Positions 25,660-36,700 of a stretch of DNA of 64,000 nt are shown here, piece after piece. The notes beneath the pieces are model-generated. The model was not told the DNA's origin. It made no database searches and saw only the letters and a list, made by a program, of their open reading frames with translations. Both the position numbers and the translations under genes were made by a program. Position 1 is the stretch's first letter. Each line of letters opens with the position of its first letter. The stretch comes from Oscillospiraceae bacterium (GTDB taxonomy: Bacteria > Bacillota > Clostridia > Oscillospirales > Oscillospiraceae). The stretch spans positions 140,597-204,596 of the forward strand of contig JAHHRZ010000003.1 of NCBI GenBank assembly GCA_020025515.1, in the 5' to 3' direction.

Positions 25660-27261
25660 ATGCCTACATTGCAAGAAGAAATCAGCCGCCGTCGGACTTT
25701 TGCGATTATCTCTCACCCCGACGCCGGTAAAACCACGCTGACCGAAAAGTTCCTGCTTTACGGCGGCGCCATCGCCCAGGCCGGTGTGGTCAAGGGCAAA
25801 AAAAATCGTCGTGCGGCTGTGTCCGACTGGATGGAGATTGAGAAGCAGAGAGGCATCTCCGTGACCTCCTCCGTGATGCAGTTTCAGTGGGGCGGCTGCT
25901 GCATCAACATCCTGGACACCCCGGGTCACCAGGACTTTTCCGAGGATACCTATCGTACTCTGATGGCAGCGGACTCTGCCGTCATGGTCATTGACGGCAG
26001 TAAGGGTGTTGAGGCCCAGACCCGGAAACTGTTTAAGGTCTGTGCCATGCGGCACATCCCCATCTTTACCTTTATCAACAAAATGGACCGGGAATCCAAG
26101 GATCCCTTTGACCTTCTGGAGGAGCTGGAGCAGGAGCTGGGCATTGAGACCTACGCCATGAACTGGCCCATCGGCTCCGGCAAGGAGTTTCAGGGAGTCT
26201 ATGACCGCCGGGGCAGTCAGCTCCTGTTCTTCTCCTCCGGTGCCGCCGGCAGAAATCGGGCAGGAAAAGAGGAAATCGACCTCTATGACCCCAAGGTTGC
26301 GGATATTCTGGGGGATGAAAAGAAATATCACCAGCTGGTTGAGGATGTGGAGCTTCTGGGAGCGGGACGGGACTTCGATTTGGAGGAAGTTCAGCACGGT
26401 CGTTTAAGCCCGGTGTTCTTTGGCTCCGCCCTGACCAACTTCGGCGTAGAACCCTTCCTGGAGGAGTTTCTGAAGATGACGCCGCCCCCTCTGTCCCGGA
26501 CGGCGGACTGCGGCGTGGTGGATGCCTTTGATCCCAGCTTCTCCGCCTTTGTATTCAAAATCCAGGCCAACATGAACAAGGCCCACCGGGACCGTCTGGC
26601 GTTTCTGCGAATCTGCTCCGGCAAGTATGAGCGGGATGCAGAAGTGTACCATGTCCAGGGCGGCAGAAAGATGCGCCTGAGCCAGCCTCAGCAGATGATG
26701 GCGGCGGAGCGTGAGATTGTGGAAGAGGCCTATGCGGGAGACATTATCGGCGTCTTTGACCCCGGCATTTTCTCCATTGGCGATACGGTCACCGCACCCG
26801 GTAAGAAATTCAAGTTTGCGGGGATTCCCACCTTTGCCCCGGAGCACTTCGCCCGGGTCTCTGCCAAGGACTCCATGAAGCGCAAGCAGTTTGTCAAGGG
26901 GACCGAGCAGATTGCCCAGGAAGGTGCCATTCAGATTTTCAAAGTGCCCAACTCCGGTATGGAAGAGGTCATTGTAGGCGTGGTAGGCGTCTTGCAGTTT
27001 GAAGTGTTCCAGTATCGTATGAAGAACGAATACGGTGTGGATCTTCGCATGGATTACCTGCCCTATGAGGAATTGCGCCTCATTGACAGCTACACCGGAG
27101 ACCTTGCCGACTTGAATTTGGGCTCGGACGCGGAACTGCTGGAGGACTACCGGGGCAGAAGCCTTCTGGTCTTTACCAGCTACTGGGCCATCGATTTCAC
27201 CTGCCGTCGGAATCCCGGCTTGCAGCTGTCTGAAATCACCGTAGAACAGGAAGAAGAATAA
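25660..27261 (+). CDS. prfC: Peptide chain release factor 3 (GTPase)
   Basis: RF3 uses GTP to recycle RF1 and RF2 after translation termination. The 533 residues carry the G domain (SHPDAGKTTLTEK, the RGISVTSSVMQF switch, DTPGHQDFSEDTYRTL and NKMDRE), then domain II and the RF3 C-terminal domain (GVVGVLQFEVFQYRM...). The full-length match and the RF3-type switch sequence separate it from EF-G. GGAGGAATG precedes the ATG. It is a single gene and the last host gene before the mobile element. Confidence 0.96.
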   Translation: MPTLQEEISRRRTFAIISHPDAGKTTLTEKFLLYGGAIAQAGVVKGKKNRRAAVSDWMEIEKQRGISVTSSVMQFQWGGCCINILDTPGHQDFSEDTYRTLMAADSAVMVIDGSKGVEAQTRKLFKVCAMRHIPIFTFINKMDRESKDPFDLLEELEQELGIETYAMNWPIGSGKEFQGVYDRRGSQLLFFSSGAAGRNRAGKEEIDLYDPKVADILGDEKKYHQLVEDVELLGAGRDFDLEEVQHGRLSPVFFGSALTNFGVEPFLEEFLKMTPPPLSRTADCGVVDAFDPSFSAFVFKIQANMNKAHRDRLAFLRICSGKYERDAEVYHVQGGRKMRLSQPQQMMAAEREIVEEAYAGDIIGVFDPGIFSIGDTVTAPGKKFKFAGIPTFAPEHFARVSAKDSMKRKQFVKGTEQIAQEGAIQIFKVPNSGMEEVIVGVVGVLQFEVFQYRMKNEYGVDLRMDYLPYEELRLIDSYTGDLADLNLGSDAELLEDYRGRSLLVFTSYWAIDFTCRRNPGLQLSEITVEQEEE

Positions 27262-27268
27262 GTTCCCC

Positions 27269-27295
27269 GGAGCTGCTGCCTTGTGCGGCAGCTCC
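27269..27295 (+). terminator. Weak hairpin after prfC
   Basis: GGAGCTGC (27269-27276) pairs with GCAGCTCC (27288-27295). No T tract, so termination strength is doubtful. Confidence 0.4.
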
Positions 27296-27345
27296 GTAAG
27301 CGTAACATTTGCCCCCGGATTGTAAATCACCCTCCAATATAAAAC

Positions 27346-27429
27346 AATACCTCCGTATAGCAGCGGATCGTTTACGAGACTGGCATAGAGTTTATGACAG
27401 TCTCGTTGCGTCCGGGATACGGAGGTATT
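27346..27429. repeat. Long nested inverted repeat in the host flank
   Basis: AATACCTCCGTAT (27346-27358) is the exact reverse complement of ATACGGAGGTATT (27417-27429). Inside it CGGA/TCCG and ACGAGACTG/CAGTCTCGT also pair. Together they form one long, interrupted stem of about 26 base pairs. It could be a structured RNA, a strong terminator (ATTTTC follows on the plus strand) or a small inverted-repeat element. Confidence 0.65.
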
Positions 27430-27686
27430 TTCATAAGCAGAGAATTACAAACACTCAATCGGCAGAATAAACTGGATCTCTGGGCACTTGCGATAAATGC
27501 CACTTAATAGGGCATCGTCTAACGACACCAGAAAGGTCTTGTAAAAATTTTGCTGCAAATTCAGGCGACCATGGAGAATCGGAAGGATGGCCAGCCGGGG
27601 GCATGAAAAGGATCCCAATTTTAGGCTGCCTTCTTTAACTCAATACGACAAAAAGCTTTCCCCTGTGCTGATTCGCAAACCAACCC
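27430..27686. other. Host flank with decayed copy of the element's right-end block
   Basis: No gene is seen. On the minus strand, 27492-27600 resembles 63595-63775 inside the element. The shared sequence includes GATAAATGCC, ACGACACCA, AAATTTTG..., GCGACCAT and GGAAGGATG. At the place of the right-end promoter it has only a degenerate TTTACA-17-TTAGAC. An A/T-flanked stem (AAAAGCTTTCCC with GGGAAAGCTTTT, 27652-27700) reads as the minus-strand terminator of the original tRNA gene. Confidence 0.5.
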
Positions 27687-27751
27687 ATGGGAAAGCTTTT
27701 TACAAATGGTGGAGACTACTGGACTCGAACCAGTGACCTCCTGCGTGTGAA
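27687..27751. repeat. Left attachment repeat of the integrated element (attL)
   Basis: 65 bases identical to 63927-63991. They include the last 45 bases of the tRNA-Val gene and part of its terminator. Identity stops at 27752 on the element side and at 27686 on the host side. Confidence 0.9.
27707..27751 (-). tRNA. 3' fragment of tRNA-Val(CAC) left by integration
   Basis: Contains the CCA end, acceptor 3' strand, T arm, variable loop, 3' anticodon stem and part of the anticodon loop. The 5' part is missing because the element is inserted there, so this is not a working gene. Confidence 0.85.
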
Positions 27752-27805
27752 ACTTGTATAAGTAGCAATTTTGTAGTATTTGTGTCTACCAGAATCTATC
27801 TGTAG

Positions 27806-27811
27806 TATAAT
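27806..27811 (+). promoter_or_regulatory. Possible -10 of the integrase promoter
   Basis: A perfect TATAAT, but no good -35 at 16-18 bases. It lies 62 bases before the integrase start, inside the likely integrase arm-binding region. Confidence 0.35.
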
Positions 27812-27872
27812 GTTTGTTTGGCAGCGCAATTCGGAATATTGCCAATATAAATATTAAGATGGAGAGATAGAC

Positions 27873-28922
27873 ATGGAAACACCTCATCAAGCCTACGAAA
27901 AACGCATTGAAGAAGTTATTGAGATGCTAATGAAGCTACGATATGAGACTCATGATACTTCTGTTCCCTCTGATATAACTTTTGACGAACTATATGGAGC
28001 GTGGCGAAGATCTAGAATTGATACTCCTGAAATAAAGGCATCTACTAAATCATACTATAGCGATGTCTATCATCACATACAGCCGTATTTCGGTTCAAAG
28101 TACATATCTGCAGTGAAAGCATTGGACATCGATCAATTTCTGGTTGGTAAGGCGAAAGAGATGTCCCCAGCATCGGTGCATCACATCTATCGATTATTAA
28201 ATACTCTTTATCGGTTTGCGGTTGCTAATGATTTGTATTGTAAAAACACAATGGAGCATACCCGTCGATATAAGCAGCCCAAAACCAAGCTGATTCCTGA
28301 TGTAAGTTATCTTACGCAAGAAACCGCCCAAAAATTTCTAATATCATTGTCACAGAACGCTCCATTGCACTGGCAGTGTTTTTTCTCTCTCCTTTTGCAT
28401 GTGGGAATTCGGCGTGGGGAATGTTGTGGCCTGCAGTGGGACGATGTGAATTTTTCGGATAATACCATCTACATACGCCGGAATGTGACATACACTAGTA
28501 CCACTGGTGTTAATGTTAGCACACCCAAAACGGAAAACTCGAAACGAGTACTTCCTGTTCCAGATCATGTGATGGATATGTTATTAACATTATGGATTGC
28601 ACAAAATAAGTCCAACAGAACTGCCAATCATCATTATGTCTTTCATCGAAAGAACGATCCATCAATGCCGATATTTCCGACAACGCCAACAAGATGGCTT
28701 GCTCGATGGATGAAACGCTTTGATTTGCCACAAATCTCGCCGCACGACTTACGACATACTTGTGGGACCTTAATGATTCAGGCCGGTGCTTCAATCAAAG
28801 ATGTCCAGGACATTCTGGGCCATACAGATGCGACAACCACATTGAATTTTTATGTCGGATCATCTAAAAAGAGTTTAAGAAGTGCCAGTGACAAATTGTT
28901 TAAATCACTCCAAATAAAATAA
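27873..28922 (+). CDS. Tyrosine recombinase (integrase of the element)
   Basis: Catalyses integration into and excision from the tRNA-Val site. The 349 residues have an N-terminal SAM-like DNA-binding domain (about 45-130) and a C-terminal catalytic domain with the Arg in GIRRGECCGLQW (Arg180), the HDLRH box (His291, Arg294), LGHTDATTT, and the nucleophile Tyr327. All catalytic residues are present, so it should be active. It lies 121 bases inside the left repeat, as expected for an integrase next to its own attachment site. GGAGAG lies before the ATG. No excisionase gene was recognised nearby. Confidence 0.93.
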   Translation: METPHQAYEKRIEEVIEMLMKLRYETHDTSVPSDITFDELYGAWRRSRIDTPEIKASTKSYYSDVYHHIQPYFGSKYISAVKALDIDQFLVGKAKEMSPASVHHIYRLLNTLYRFAVANDLYCKNTMEHTRRYKQPKTKLIPDVSYLTQETAQKFLISLSQNAPLHWQCFFSLLLHVGIRRGECCGLQWDDVNFSDNTIYIRRNVTYTSTTGVNVSTPKTENSKRVLPVPDHVMDMLLTLWIAQNKSNRTANHHYVFHRKNDPSMPIFPTTPTRWLARWMKRFDLPQISPHDLRHTCGTLMIQAGASIKDVQDILGHTDATTTLNFYVGSSKKSLRSASDKLFKSLQIK

Positions 28923-28938
28923 GAAATTCAAAATTTAA

Positions 28939-28961
28939 CCAGCCTTCGGGCTGGTTTTTTT
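28939..28961 (+). terminator. Terminator of the integrase gene
   Basis: CCAGCC-TTCG-GGCTGG followed by seven T. Confidence 0.9.
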
Positions 28962-28992
28962 ATTAAGCACTAAGAAAAGGAAGGAACTCAAC

Positions 28993-29775
28993 ATGAAAGA
29001 GACTAAAATTATTGCAATCGCCAATCAGAAAGGCGGCGTGGGTAAAACCACGACCGCTGTCAACCTTGCGGCCGGGCTGGCGGCCCAGAGTAAGCAAGTA
29101 CTGTGCCTGGACTTTGACCCACAGTGCAACCTGCGAGCTTACCTGGGACACCGGGCAGACGATGCCTTAACCATTACAGATTATCTGTTTGCAAAGGCTA
29201 GCTACCGTCCCCTGCCGTCCACGGATGGGCTGATCCGCCATTCCTCCTGTGGGATTGACTATATCCCTTGTTCTCTGGCTCTGTCCAAAGCCGACATGGT
29301 TCTGGCCCAGGCCATGTTCCGGGAACGCATCCTATCCGATGTGCTCCGGGCCATCGTCCCAGCCGATACCTACGATTATCTCATTATCGACTGTAACCCA
29401 AGCATGGGTATCCTGCTTACCAATGCTCTGGTAGCTGCCAGCGAGGTGCTGATCCCTGTGCAGACAGAAGAATTTGCAGTGTCCGGCCTGGAAGATATGA
29501 TGGAGTTAATCAACATCATCCGAAATCAAATCAATCCCAGCTTACGAGTCCTGGGTCTGCTGCCCACTATGGTGGGCAGGAACAATGTCAGCCGAGACAT
29601 TATCCTGGAACTACGGGAACGGTATCCGGAGCTTTTGATGGAAACCCGGATTTCCCGCAGTGTGGAAGCTCCCAAATCCACCCAGCGGCAGCAGCCCCTG
29701 ATTGGCGGAAAAGGAAGACTTTCCATTGAATATGAAACCTGTACCAGCGAAATTTTGCATCGGTTGGGAGACTAA
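28993..29775 (+). CDS. parA: ParA/Soj-family partition ATPase
   Basis: A Walker-type ATPase that works with ParB to keep the excised, circular or replicating form in daughter cells. The 260 residues have the deviant Walker A KGGVGKTT (residues 13-20), DFDPQCN, the Walker B region DYLIIDCNPSMG and the VPVQTE-like IPVQTEEFAVSGL. No N-terminal helix-turn-helix is present, so it resembles Soj-type ParA rather than P1-type. AAAAGGAAGG lies upstream. parB follows with 46 bases between, in the same transcription direction. Confidence 0.94.
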   Translation: MKETKIIAIANQKGGVGKTTTAVNLAAGLAAQSKQVLCLDFDPQCNLRAYLGHRADDALTITDYLFAKASYRPLPSTDGLIRHSSCGIDYIPCSLALSKADMVLAQAMFRERILSDVLRAIVPADTYDYLIIDCNPSMGILLTNALVAASEVLIPVQTEEFAVSGLEDMMELINIIRNQINPSLRVLGLLPTMVGRNNVSRDIILELRERYPELLMETRISRSVEAPKSTQRQQPLIGGKGRLSIEYETCTSEILHRLGD

Positions 29776-29821
29776 AATATGAACTGCGAAAAATCAATAC
29801 GGTTAAAGGAGAATATTGACC

Positions 29822-30757
29822 ATGACGATCCGTGATGCACAGGAATTTCAGGACGGCTTTGGCGGTCTTGGTGGCATACAAAGTAGTCAGCTTACCAATC
29901 TTCCTCTTGATATGCTTGACCCATGGATCTCACCCGAAGGGGAGCGACAGCCTTTTCGTCCGTACTCGTTAGTTAAAATACAGGCATTGGCAGAAAATAT
30001 CCTGAAGAACGGGGTAATTGAACCAATCTGCGTCCGACCGACACCAGATGGGCGTTTTCAAATCATTGCAGGCCATAACCGTGTAGCCGCTTCTAAAATG
30101 GCTGGGCTTCCTACGGTACCAGCTCTCATCCAACAGATGGATGACAACGAAGCGGTCATCCGAATGGTGGACAGCAACCTCCAGCACCGTGAAAAGCTGC
30201 TGCCCAGTGAGAAAGCTTTTGCTTATAAAGTCCGGCTGGAAGCGATGAAAAAGCAAGGACAGCGTTCCGATTTAACTTGTGCACCAGTGGAGCACAAGTT
30301 GGATAGAGCAAAATCTCGAGACATTGTTGCAGAAGAGGTCGGTGAGAGTCGGGAACAAATTCGTCGTTACATTCGTTTAACGAATCTGCTTGACCCCCTT
30401 CTGAATCTGGTGGATTGTGAGAAATTTGCAATACGGGCCGCTGTTCATGTCTCATATCTGGACAGCACCCAACAGGAGCTTTTGCTTCAGGCCATGGAGT
30501 GCAACAAAGGAAAGGCTCCGTCTATGGCTCAGGCCACAGAACTCCGAAATCTGGCCCAACAGGACCAGCTGGATGAAGATGCCATTTTGAATGTTTTGAT
30601 TGGAAAAGGGGGTGCAAAATCATCGGTTCTAAAACTGCCTGCTGAGAGAATCAGCAGTTTCTTTCCCCCAAATACTTCCACAGAGGAAATGGAGGCTGAA
30701 ATTTATGAAGCTCTTATGTCTTACCGTAAAAAGACCGAATACGAAACGGAGGAGTGA
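29822..30757 (+). CDS. parB: ParB/Spo0J-family partition protein
   Basis: Binds centromere-like DNA and stimulates ParA. The 311 residues include the ParB N-terminal nuclease-like (CTP-binding) domain with ENGVIEP-type sequence (NILKNGVIEPICVRP) and AGHNRVAASKMAG, then RMVDSNLQHREKLLPSEKAF, and a helix-turn-helix (about residues 170-200, IVAEEVGESREQIRRYIRLT). ATG 29822 is preferred to TTG 29816 because AAAGGAGA ends about 9 bases before it. Its stop lies 5 bases before the start of the giant methyltransferase-helicase, so these genes are probably one operon. No parS repeats were recognised. Confidence 0.93.
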   Translation: MTIRDAQEFQDGFGGLGGIQSSQLTNLPLDMLDPWISPEGERQPFRPYSLVKIQALAENILKNGVIEPICVRPTPDGRFQIIAGHNRVAASKMAGLPTVPALIQQMDDNEAVIRMVDSNLQHREKLLPSEKAFAYKVRLEAMKKQGQRSDLTCAPVEHKLDRAKSRDIVAEEVGESREQIRRYIRLTNLLDPLLNLVDCEKFAIRAAVHVSYLDSTQQELLLQAMECNKGKAPSMAQATELRNLAQQDQLDEDAILNVLIGKGGAKSSVLKLPAERISSFFPPNTSTEEMEAEIYEALMSYRKKTEYETEE

Positions 30758-30762
30758 AAAGT

Positions 30763-33700
30763 ATGCCAACAAAAGCTGAACAGTACGCACAAATGGCAGA
30801 CCGTGCGGAAAAGCAGCTCACCAGCAACTGGAAAGAATGGACAAGCTTTTTAACCACTGCCGCCCGAATGTACAAGTACTCCTATGCCGACCAGCTCATG
30901 ATCTATATCCAGAGGTCCGATGCCACTGCATGCGCTGCGTATGACCTTTGGAACAAAAAAATGGGACGTTATGTCCGCCGTGGCTCAAAAGGGATTGCTT
31001 TGTTGGATGAGACCAGTGCAAGGCCACGCCTGCACTATGTCTTCGACATCTCCGATACCAACTCACTAGACCACTCCCGCCGCATTAAGTTATGGGAGTA
31101 CCGCCCGGAACACGCCGAAGCTGTCTCTACTATGCTGGAACGGCAATACAATATTTCCGGTGAAAGCGACATCGAAGAAAAGTTAGAGCGTGCAGCCGCA
31201 CAGATTGCAGAGGAATACTGGCTCAATCACAAGAGTGACATTCTCAACATTGTTGACAATTCGTTTCTTTATGGGTATGATGATTTTAACATCGGAGCCG
31301 CATTCCGAAATGCCGCCACAGTCAGTACCGCCTATGCCCTCATGTCACGCTGTGGGATGCACCCGGAAAATCATTTTGAACATGAAGATTTTCAAAGCAT
31401 TTTTGACTTCAACACTCCTGAAGCCGTGGCCGAACTTGGCACGGCTGTCAGCACCATGAATCAGGAGATATTGCGACAGATTGAAATTACCATAAAAAAT
31501 TACGAGCGTGAACATTACACAGAAAGGACGGCCCAACATGAAAAACGACCTGACTTACACGAAGAACGGAGACTATCTAATCCCGGATTTGGAGTTGAGC
31601 GAACAGCCGACGAAACCATTAGGGAAATACGGTATGATGCGCAAATCGTATCTGAAAGAGAACCGGCCGGGGCTTTACAGCCGTCTGCTGCTGAGCGAGA
31701 AGCTGTATCCCCACTGTCTGGAGATCGAGGAGACAGCGAACCGGCGTCTGGACGAGATGATGCCGCAGCTGGCGAAGGAAGCCGGAGCCACAGAGGAACT
31801 GAAAGCTCAGGATCAGCTGAAATGGGTGGGCCTGATGAACAGCTGCAAGGCACAGGCCGAAGAAATAATCCTGCAGGAGCTGATCTACAATTAAGGTTCA
31901 CGCTATTCCCGTCGGAATCGGAACAAATCCAAAGCATTGATGAAGCAGAGAATGTGAAAGCATCCTCTGCTTTTTCTTTTGTCCAAAGTGATATTGACCA
32001 GTTTCTCCGTTATGGCGGTAACACGGATCGCCAGCGTGAGTGCATAGCAGCTGAATTTTCAAAGCAGAAATCCCTGGAAGAAAACGCAGCTTATTTGCGT
32101 TCTGTTTTCTTCGGTGGAAATGGTATCATTACAGAAACAGGAAAAGTCACATCCTGGTACGCCAGAGACGGCATTCATCTTTCCAGAAGCCAATCTGCCC
32201 GTTATGATAAATCTGCACAGATCATTTCATGGGAAAGTGCCGCAGAGCGTATCGGTCAGCTTTTGGAGGTGGGCAGCTTTGCCACCAATGTGGAGCTTGC
32301 AGAGGCCCCTGGGTATGAGCGCAGCAGGCTGTCCGAAAGAATATGGCACTTGGCCCATGACCTTCGTGAGGAGGTACAGGATCGCTTTTTGCGGTCTTTG
32401 AAAGCCCCTCCCGATTCTGGGTTCCCTGCTAAAACAGCATGGCTTTCTCAAAAACTCACCGATCCGGTGTTCCGGGCTAGGCTGTCAGAGGAATACACCG
32501 ACTTTTTAACTGCCTATGCTGCGGATCGGGATATTCTGCGTTTCCACTATCATCGTCCCTGGGAGATTGCAGACACTCTTTCCGATTTGGAACGCCCTCG
32601 CACGGTTTACCAAGCCGAAGCCACCGAGCTTCCTGCTGCCAGTTTTTTCATCACCGAGGATGAACTGGATGCGGCCATTTCCGCTGGCAGTGGTGTAGCC
32701 GGCGGAAAAAACAGAATCTATGCCTTTTTTAAAGAGCCACATCCCATGAATGAGAAAGCAGATTTTCTCAAAAAGGAATATGGTACCGGTGGGAGAAGTC
32801 ACGCCTTATCCGGTGCAACCTGGAGTGATGAATCGCACGACTATTCAGGCCAGTGCTTTCAGAAGAAGAATTGTCCGGAGGTAAAGTTAACCTGGGAAAA
32901 GGTAGCCAAACGAATCGACTTATTAATCCGCACTGATAAATTTTTGACCGACGCCGAACAGGAGCAAATCACCGCATTGGAACAGGCACATTATCCCGAC
33001 ACCATTGCACCAACTGCACAGGCCGAAGAAAGAGAACTCCTTCCCGGTTATATCGCCGGATGGTATGTTGTGGAAGATCTCCAGAAGCGTGGCAGCCTTG
33101 ACATCACAAAATATAACCGTCTGGAGGATGCCTTAAATGCCTATCACGCCTTGCCCTCTACCCGGTTAAAGGCTCTGGGCGCAGAAAACACACACCAGCC
33201 TCTGCAAGGCAGTTTGGATCTGCTCCACTGCATCAATGGTCAGGATACCATTGTGAAAGACTGGGAAAAGACAGGCGATTGGAACAATCCCGAAGTACTC
33301 GGTGTCATCCAAACCTTGGAAGAACATGCAGCACAGTCCATCTTGGAAAGCGATCCTCTTAACCCGGTCTACACCCCATGGGGACCGGCAGACCATACGA
33401 CTTTTCTTCAGCACGGTATTTTTCAGGTGTCAACCGCCAGCCACGGCGGCATGATGGTAAGCAGGGAACAGCTGGGAAAGTACTTCTCACCCCGTGCACA
33501 AGAAGTCGGCTTTCATTGGGGCGGCTATCACTGCTATGAGGAAGATTGCGATGCTCCTGTTGCAATCCGAGAGCTGCTTGATTGCAACTTATATCCCACG
33601 CCAGACAACTATGATCCCGGCGAATTTGAAGAAATCATCGACCGCAGTATAAAGCAGTATCATCCCGAGTATTGGCTGTCCAGAAGCCCCCAGGAAGGCG

Positions 33701-36700
33701 AAAAAGCAGAGATGCACACGGAAGCGGAAAACTACCACATAACAGATGAACAGATCGGGGAAGGTGGCCCAAAAGCCAAGTTCCGTGCAAACATGGATGC
33801 AATCAACCTGCTGAAAAAACTGGAAGCCGAAAATCGGAATGCCACCCCGGAAGAACAGGATGTTCTTGCCCGGTATGTTGGCTGGGGCGGTCTGGCGGAT
33901 GCCTTCGACGAGAAGAAGGATGGTTGGGCCAATGAGTACACAGAGCTTTATGCTGCCCTGTCTTCAGACGAGTATGCGGCAGCAAGGGCAAGTACCCTCA
34001 ACGCCCACTACACCAGCCCTGTAATTATCCACGCCATCTATGAAGCCGTTGGCAATATGGGCTTTGAGACCGGCAACATCCTGGAGCCTTCCATGGGCAT
34101 TGGTAACTTCTTTGGTATGCTCCCGGACACTATGAGAAACAGCCGCCTGTATGGTGTGGAGCTGGACTCCATATCCGGCCGCATTGCGCAAAAGCTATAT
34201 CCCCATGCGGAAATCACGGTAGTCGGATTTGAAACCACCGACCGCAGAGATTTCTACGACCTGGCCATTGGCAATGTTCCCTTCGGCAACTACAAGGTTT
34301 CCGATAAACCTTATGATAAGCTGGGCTTCTCCATCCACAACTACTTTTTCGCCAAGGCTCTTGACCAGGTGCGTCCGGGCGGTGTGATTGCCTTTGTCAC
34401 CAGCCGCTACACCATGGATCAGAAGTCTCCCGATGTGCGAAAGTATCTGGCGCAGAGAGCAGAGCTGCTGGGTGCCATCCGACTGCCCAACAATGCGTTT
34501 AAAGCCAATGCCGGTGCTGAGGTAGTATCCGACATTCTCTTTTTGCAAAAACGGGAATATCCCATTGACATAGATCCCGATTGGGTGCATCTGGGGCAAA
34601 CCTCAGATGGTTTGGCCATCAACAGCTATTTCCTGGATCACCCGGAAATGGTACTTGGCAAGCTGTCCACGCAAAGCACCCGATACGGCAATGACATCAC
34701 CGTTCTTCCCATGGATGGAGCCATACTCAGTGACCAGCTGAAAGAAGCGGTTATGCGCATCGGCGGCACCTATCAGCCCCCAGAACTGGTCGAGGTGGAA
34801 ATGCCGGGCGATGTACCGGAAACCATTCCTGCTGACCCCAGCATCAAGAACTTCTCCTATGCAGTGGTTGATGGAGAAATCTACTTTCGTGAGAACTCCG
34901 CAATGCGCCGTGCTGATCTGAATGAAACCGCTCAGGGACGAGTCAAGGGCATGATTGCTCTTCGGAAGATTGTGCGGGAGCTGATCGATTATCAGCTGCA
35001 AGACTGGTCAGAGGAGCAGATCACAGCCAAGCAGCGACAATTAGAAACGGCCTATGACTCCTTTACCCGGCAGTATGGTCTCATCAACTCGAAAGCCAAC
35101 GCCCAGGCGTTTGCGGATGATTCCTCCTACTATCTTCTTTGTTCTCTGGAAAACATCGACGAGAACAAGCAGCTGAAGAGCAAGGCTGACATTTTTTATA
35201 AGCGTACCATACGGCCCCTGAAAAAAGTTGTCCGGGTAGACACCCCCAGTGAGGCTCTGGCGGTCAGCATTGGAGAGCGTGGCAAGGTGGATCTGCCCTA
35301 TATGTCCCAGCTTTTAGGTGGAAAAGAGGTATCTGCCATCGTTCAGGAGCTGCATGGGATTATTTTCAAAGATCCTGTCGCCAATTCTGCTCCGGAATCC
35401 GGCTGGCAGACAGCGGACGAATATCTGTCCGGAAATGTACGGGAAAAGCTGGCCATTGCAAGAATGGCTGCAAAAAACGACCCTGCCTTTTCCATCAATG
35501 TTCAGGCATTGGAACAGGCCCAGCCACAGGATTTAGACGCCTCGGAGATTGATGTGCGTCTGGGTGCTACCTGGATTGCTCCTGAATACATCCAGCAGTT
35601 CATGGTGGAGACCTTTGCAACCCCCTATTATTTACGCCGTTCGATTACCGTGAAGTTTGCCCCCATGACTGCGCAATGGCAAATCACCGGCAAGACCAAC
35701 ACCGGCCGCAGCGATGTCACCGCCTATACCACCTATGGCACCGACCGGGCCAACGCCTATCGGATTCTGGAGGACACACTGAATCTGCGGGACATCCGCA
35801 TCTATGATATCGTTGAGGATGCAGACGGCAAGCAGAAGCGGGTCCTCAACAAAAAGGAAACCACTCTTGCCCAGCAGAAGCAGCAGGCCATCAAGGATGC
35901 CTTCCGGGACTGGATCTGGAAAGACCCTCGCCGCCGTGAGGTACTGGTGAAGCAATATAACAATCTGTTCAACGCAACCCGCCCTCGTGAATACGACGGC
36001 AGCCATATTGTTTTCGGTGGGATGAATCCGGAAATTCAACTGCGGGAGCATCAGAAAAACGCCATTGCCCATGTCCTTTACGGCGGCAATACCCTGCTGG
36101 CCCACGAAGTAGGGGCAGGCAAGACCTTTGAAATGGTAGCCTCTGCCATGGAAGCCAAGCGGCTGGGGCTTTGTCAAAAATCTCTCTTCGTTGTACCCAA
36201 CCACCTCACAGATCAATGGGCATCTGAATTTTTGCGGCTCTATCCATCTGCCAATATTCTGGTGACCACCAAAAAAGATTTTGAGCCCCATAACCGCAAA
36301 CGATTCTGTTCCCGCATTGCCACAGGTGACTACGATGCCGTTATCATTGGGCACAGCCAATTTGAGAAGATTCCCATTTCTCCGGAACGCCAGGAACGCA
36401 TCCTGCGGCAGCAAATTGAAGAAATCCAGCACGCTATTATAGAGCTTCAATCCAGTCATGGTGAGAATTTTTCCATCAAGCAGATGGAAAAAACCAGAAA
36501 GTCCCTGCAAACCAGGCTGGATAAGCTGAACGCTACCGACCGAAAGGACGATGTACTTACCTTTGAACAGCTTGGTGTTGACCGTCTCTTTGTGGATGAA
36601 AGCCACGCTTTTAAGAACTTGTTTTTGTACACCAAAATGCGAAATGTGGCAGGATTATCCACATCGGAGGCGCAAAAGTCCTCTGATATGTTTATGAAAT

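Noticed and set aside
27707..27751. A second intact tRNA-Val gene at the left end
   Set aside because: Only the 3' part is present; the D arm and 5' acceptor strand are missing and the sequence changes at the end of the 65-bp repeat.
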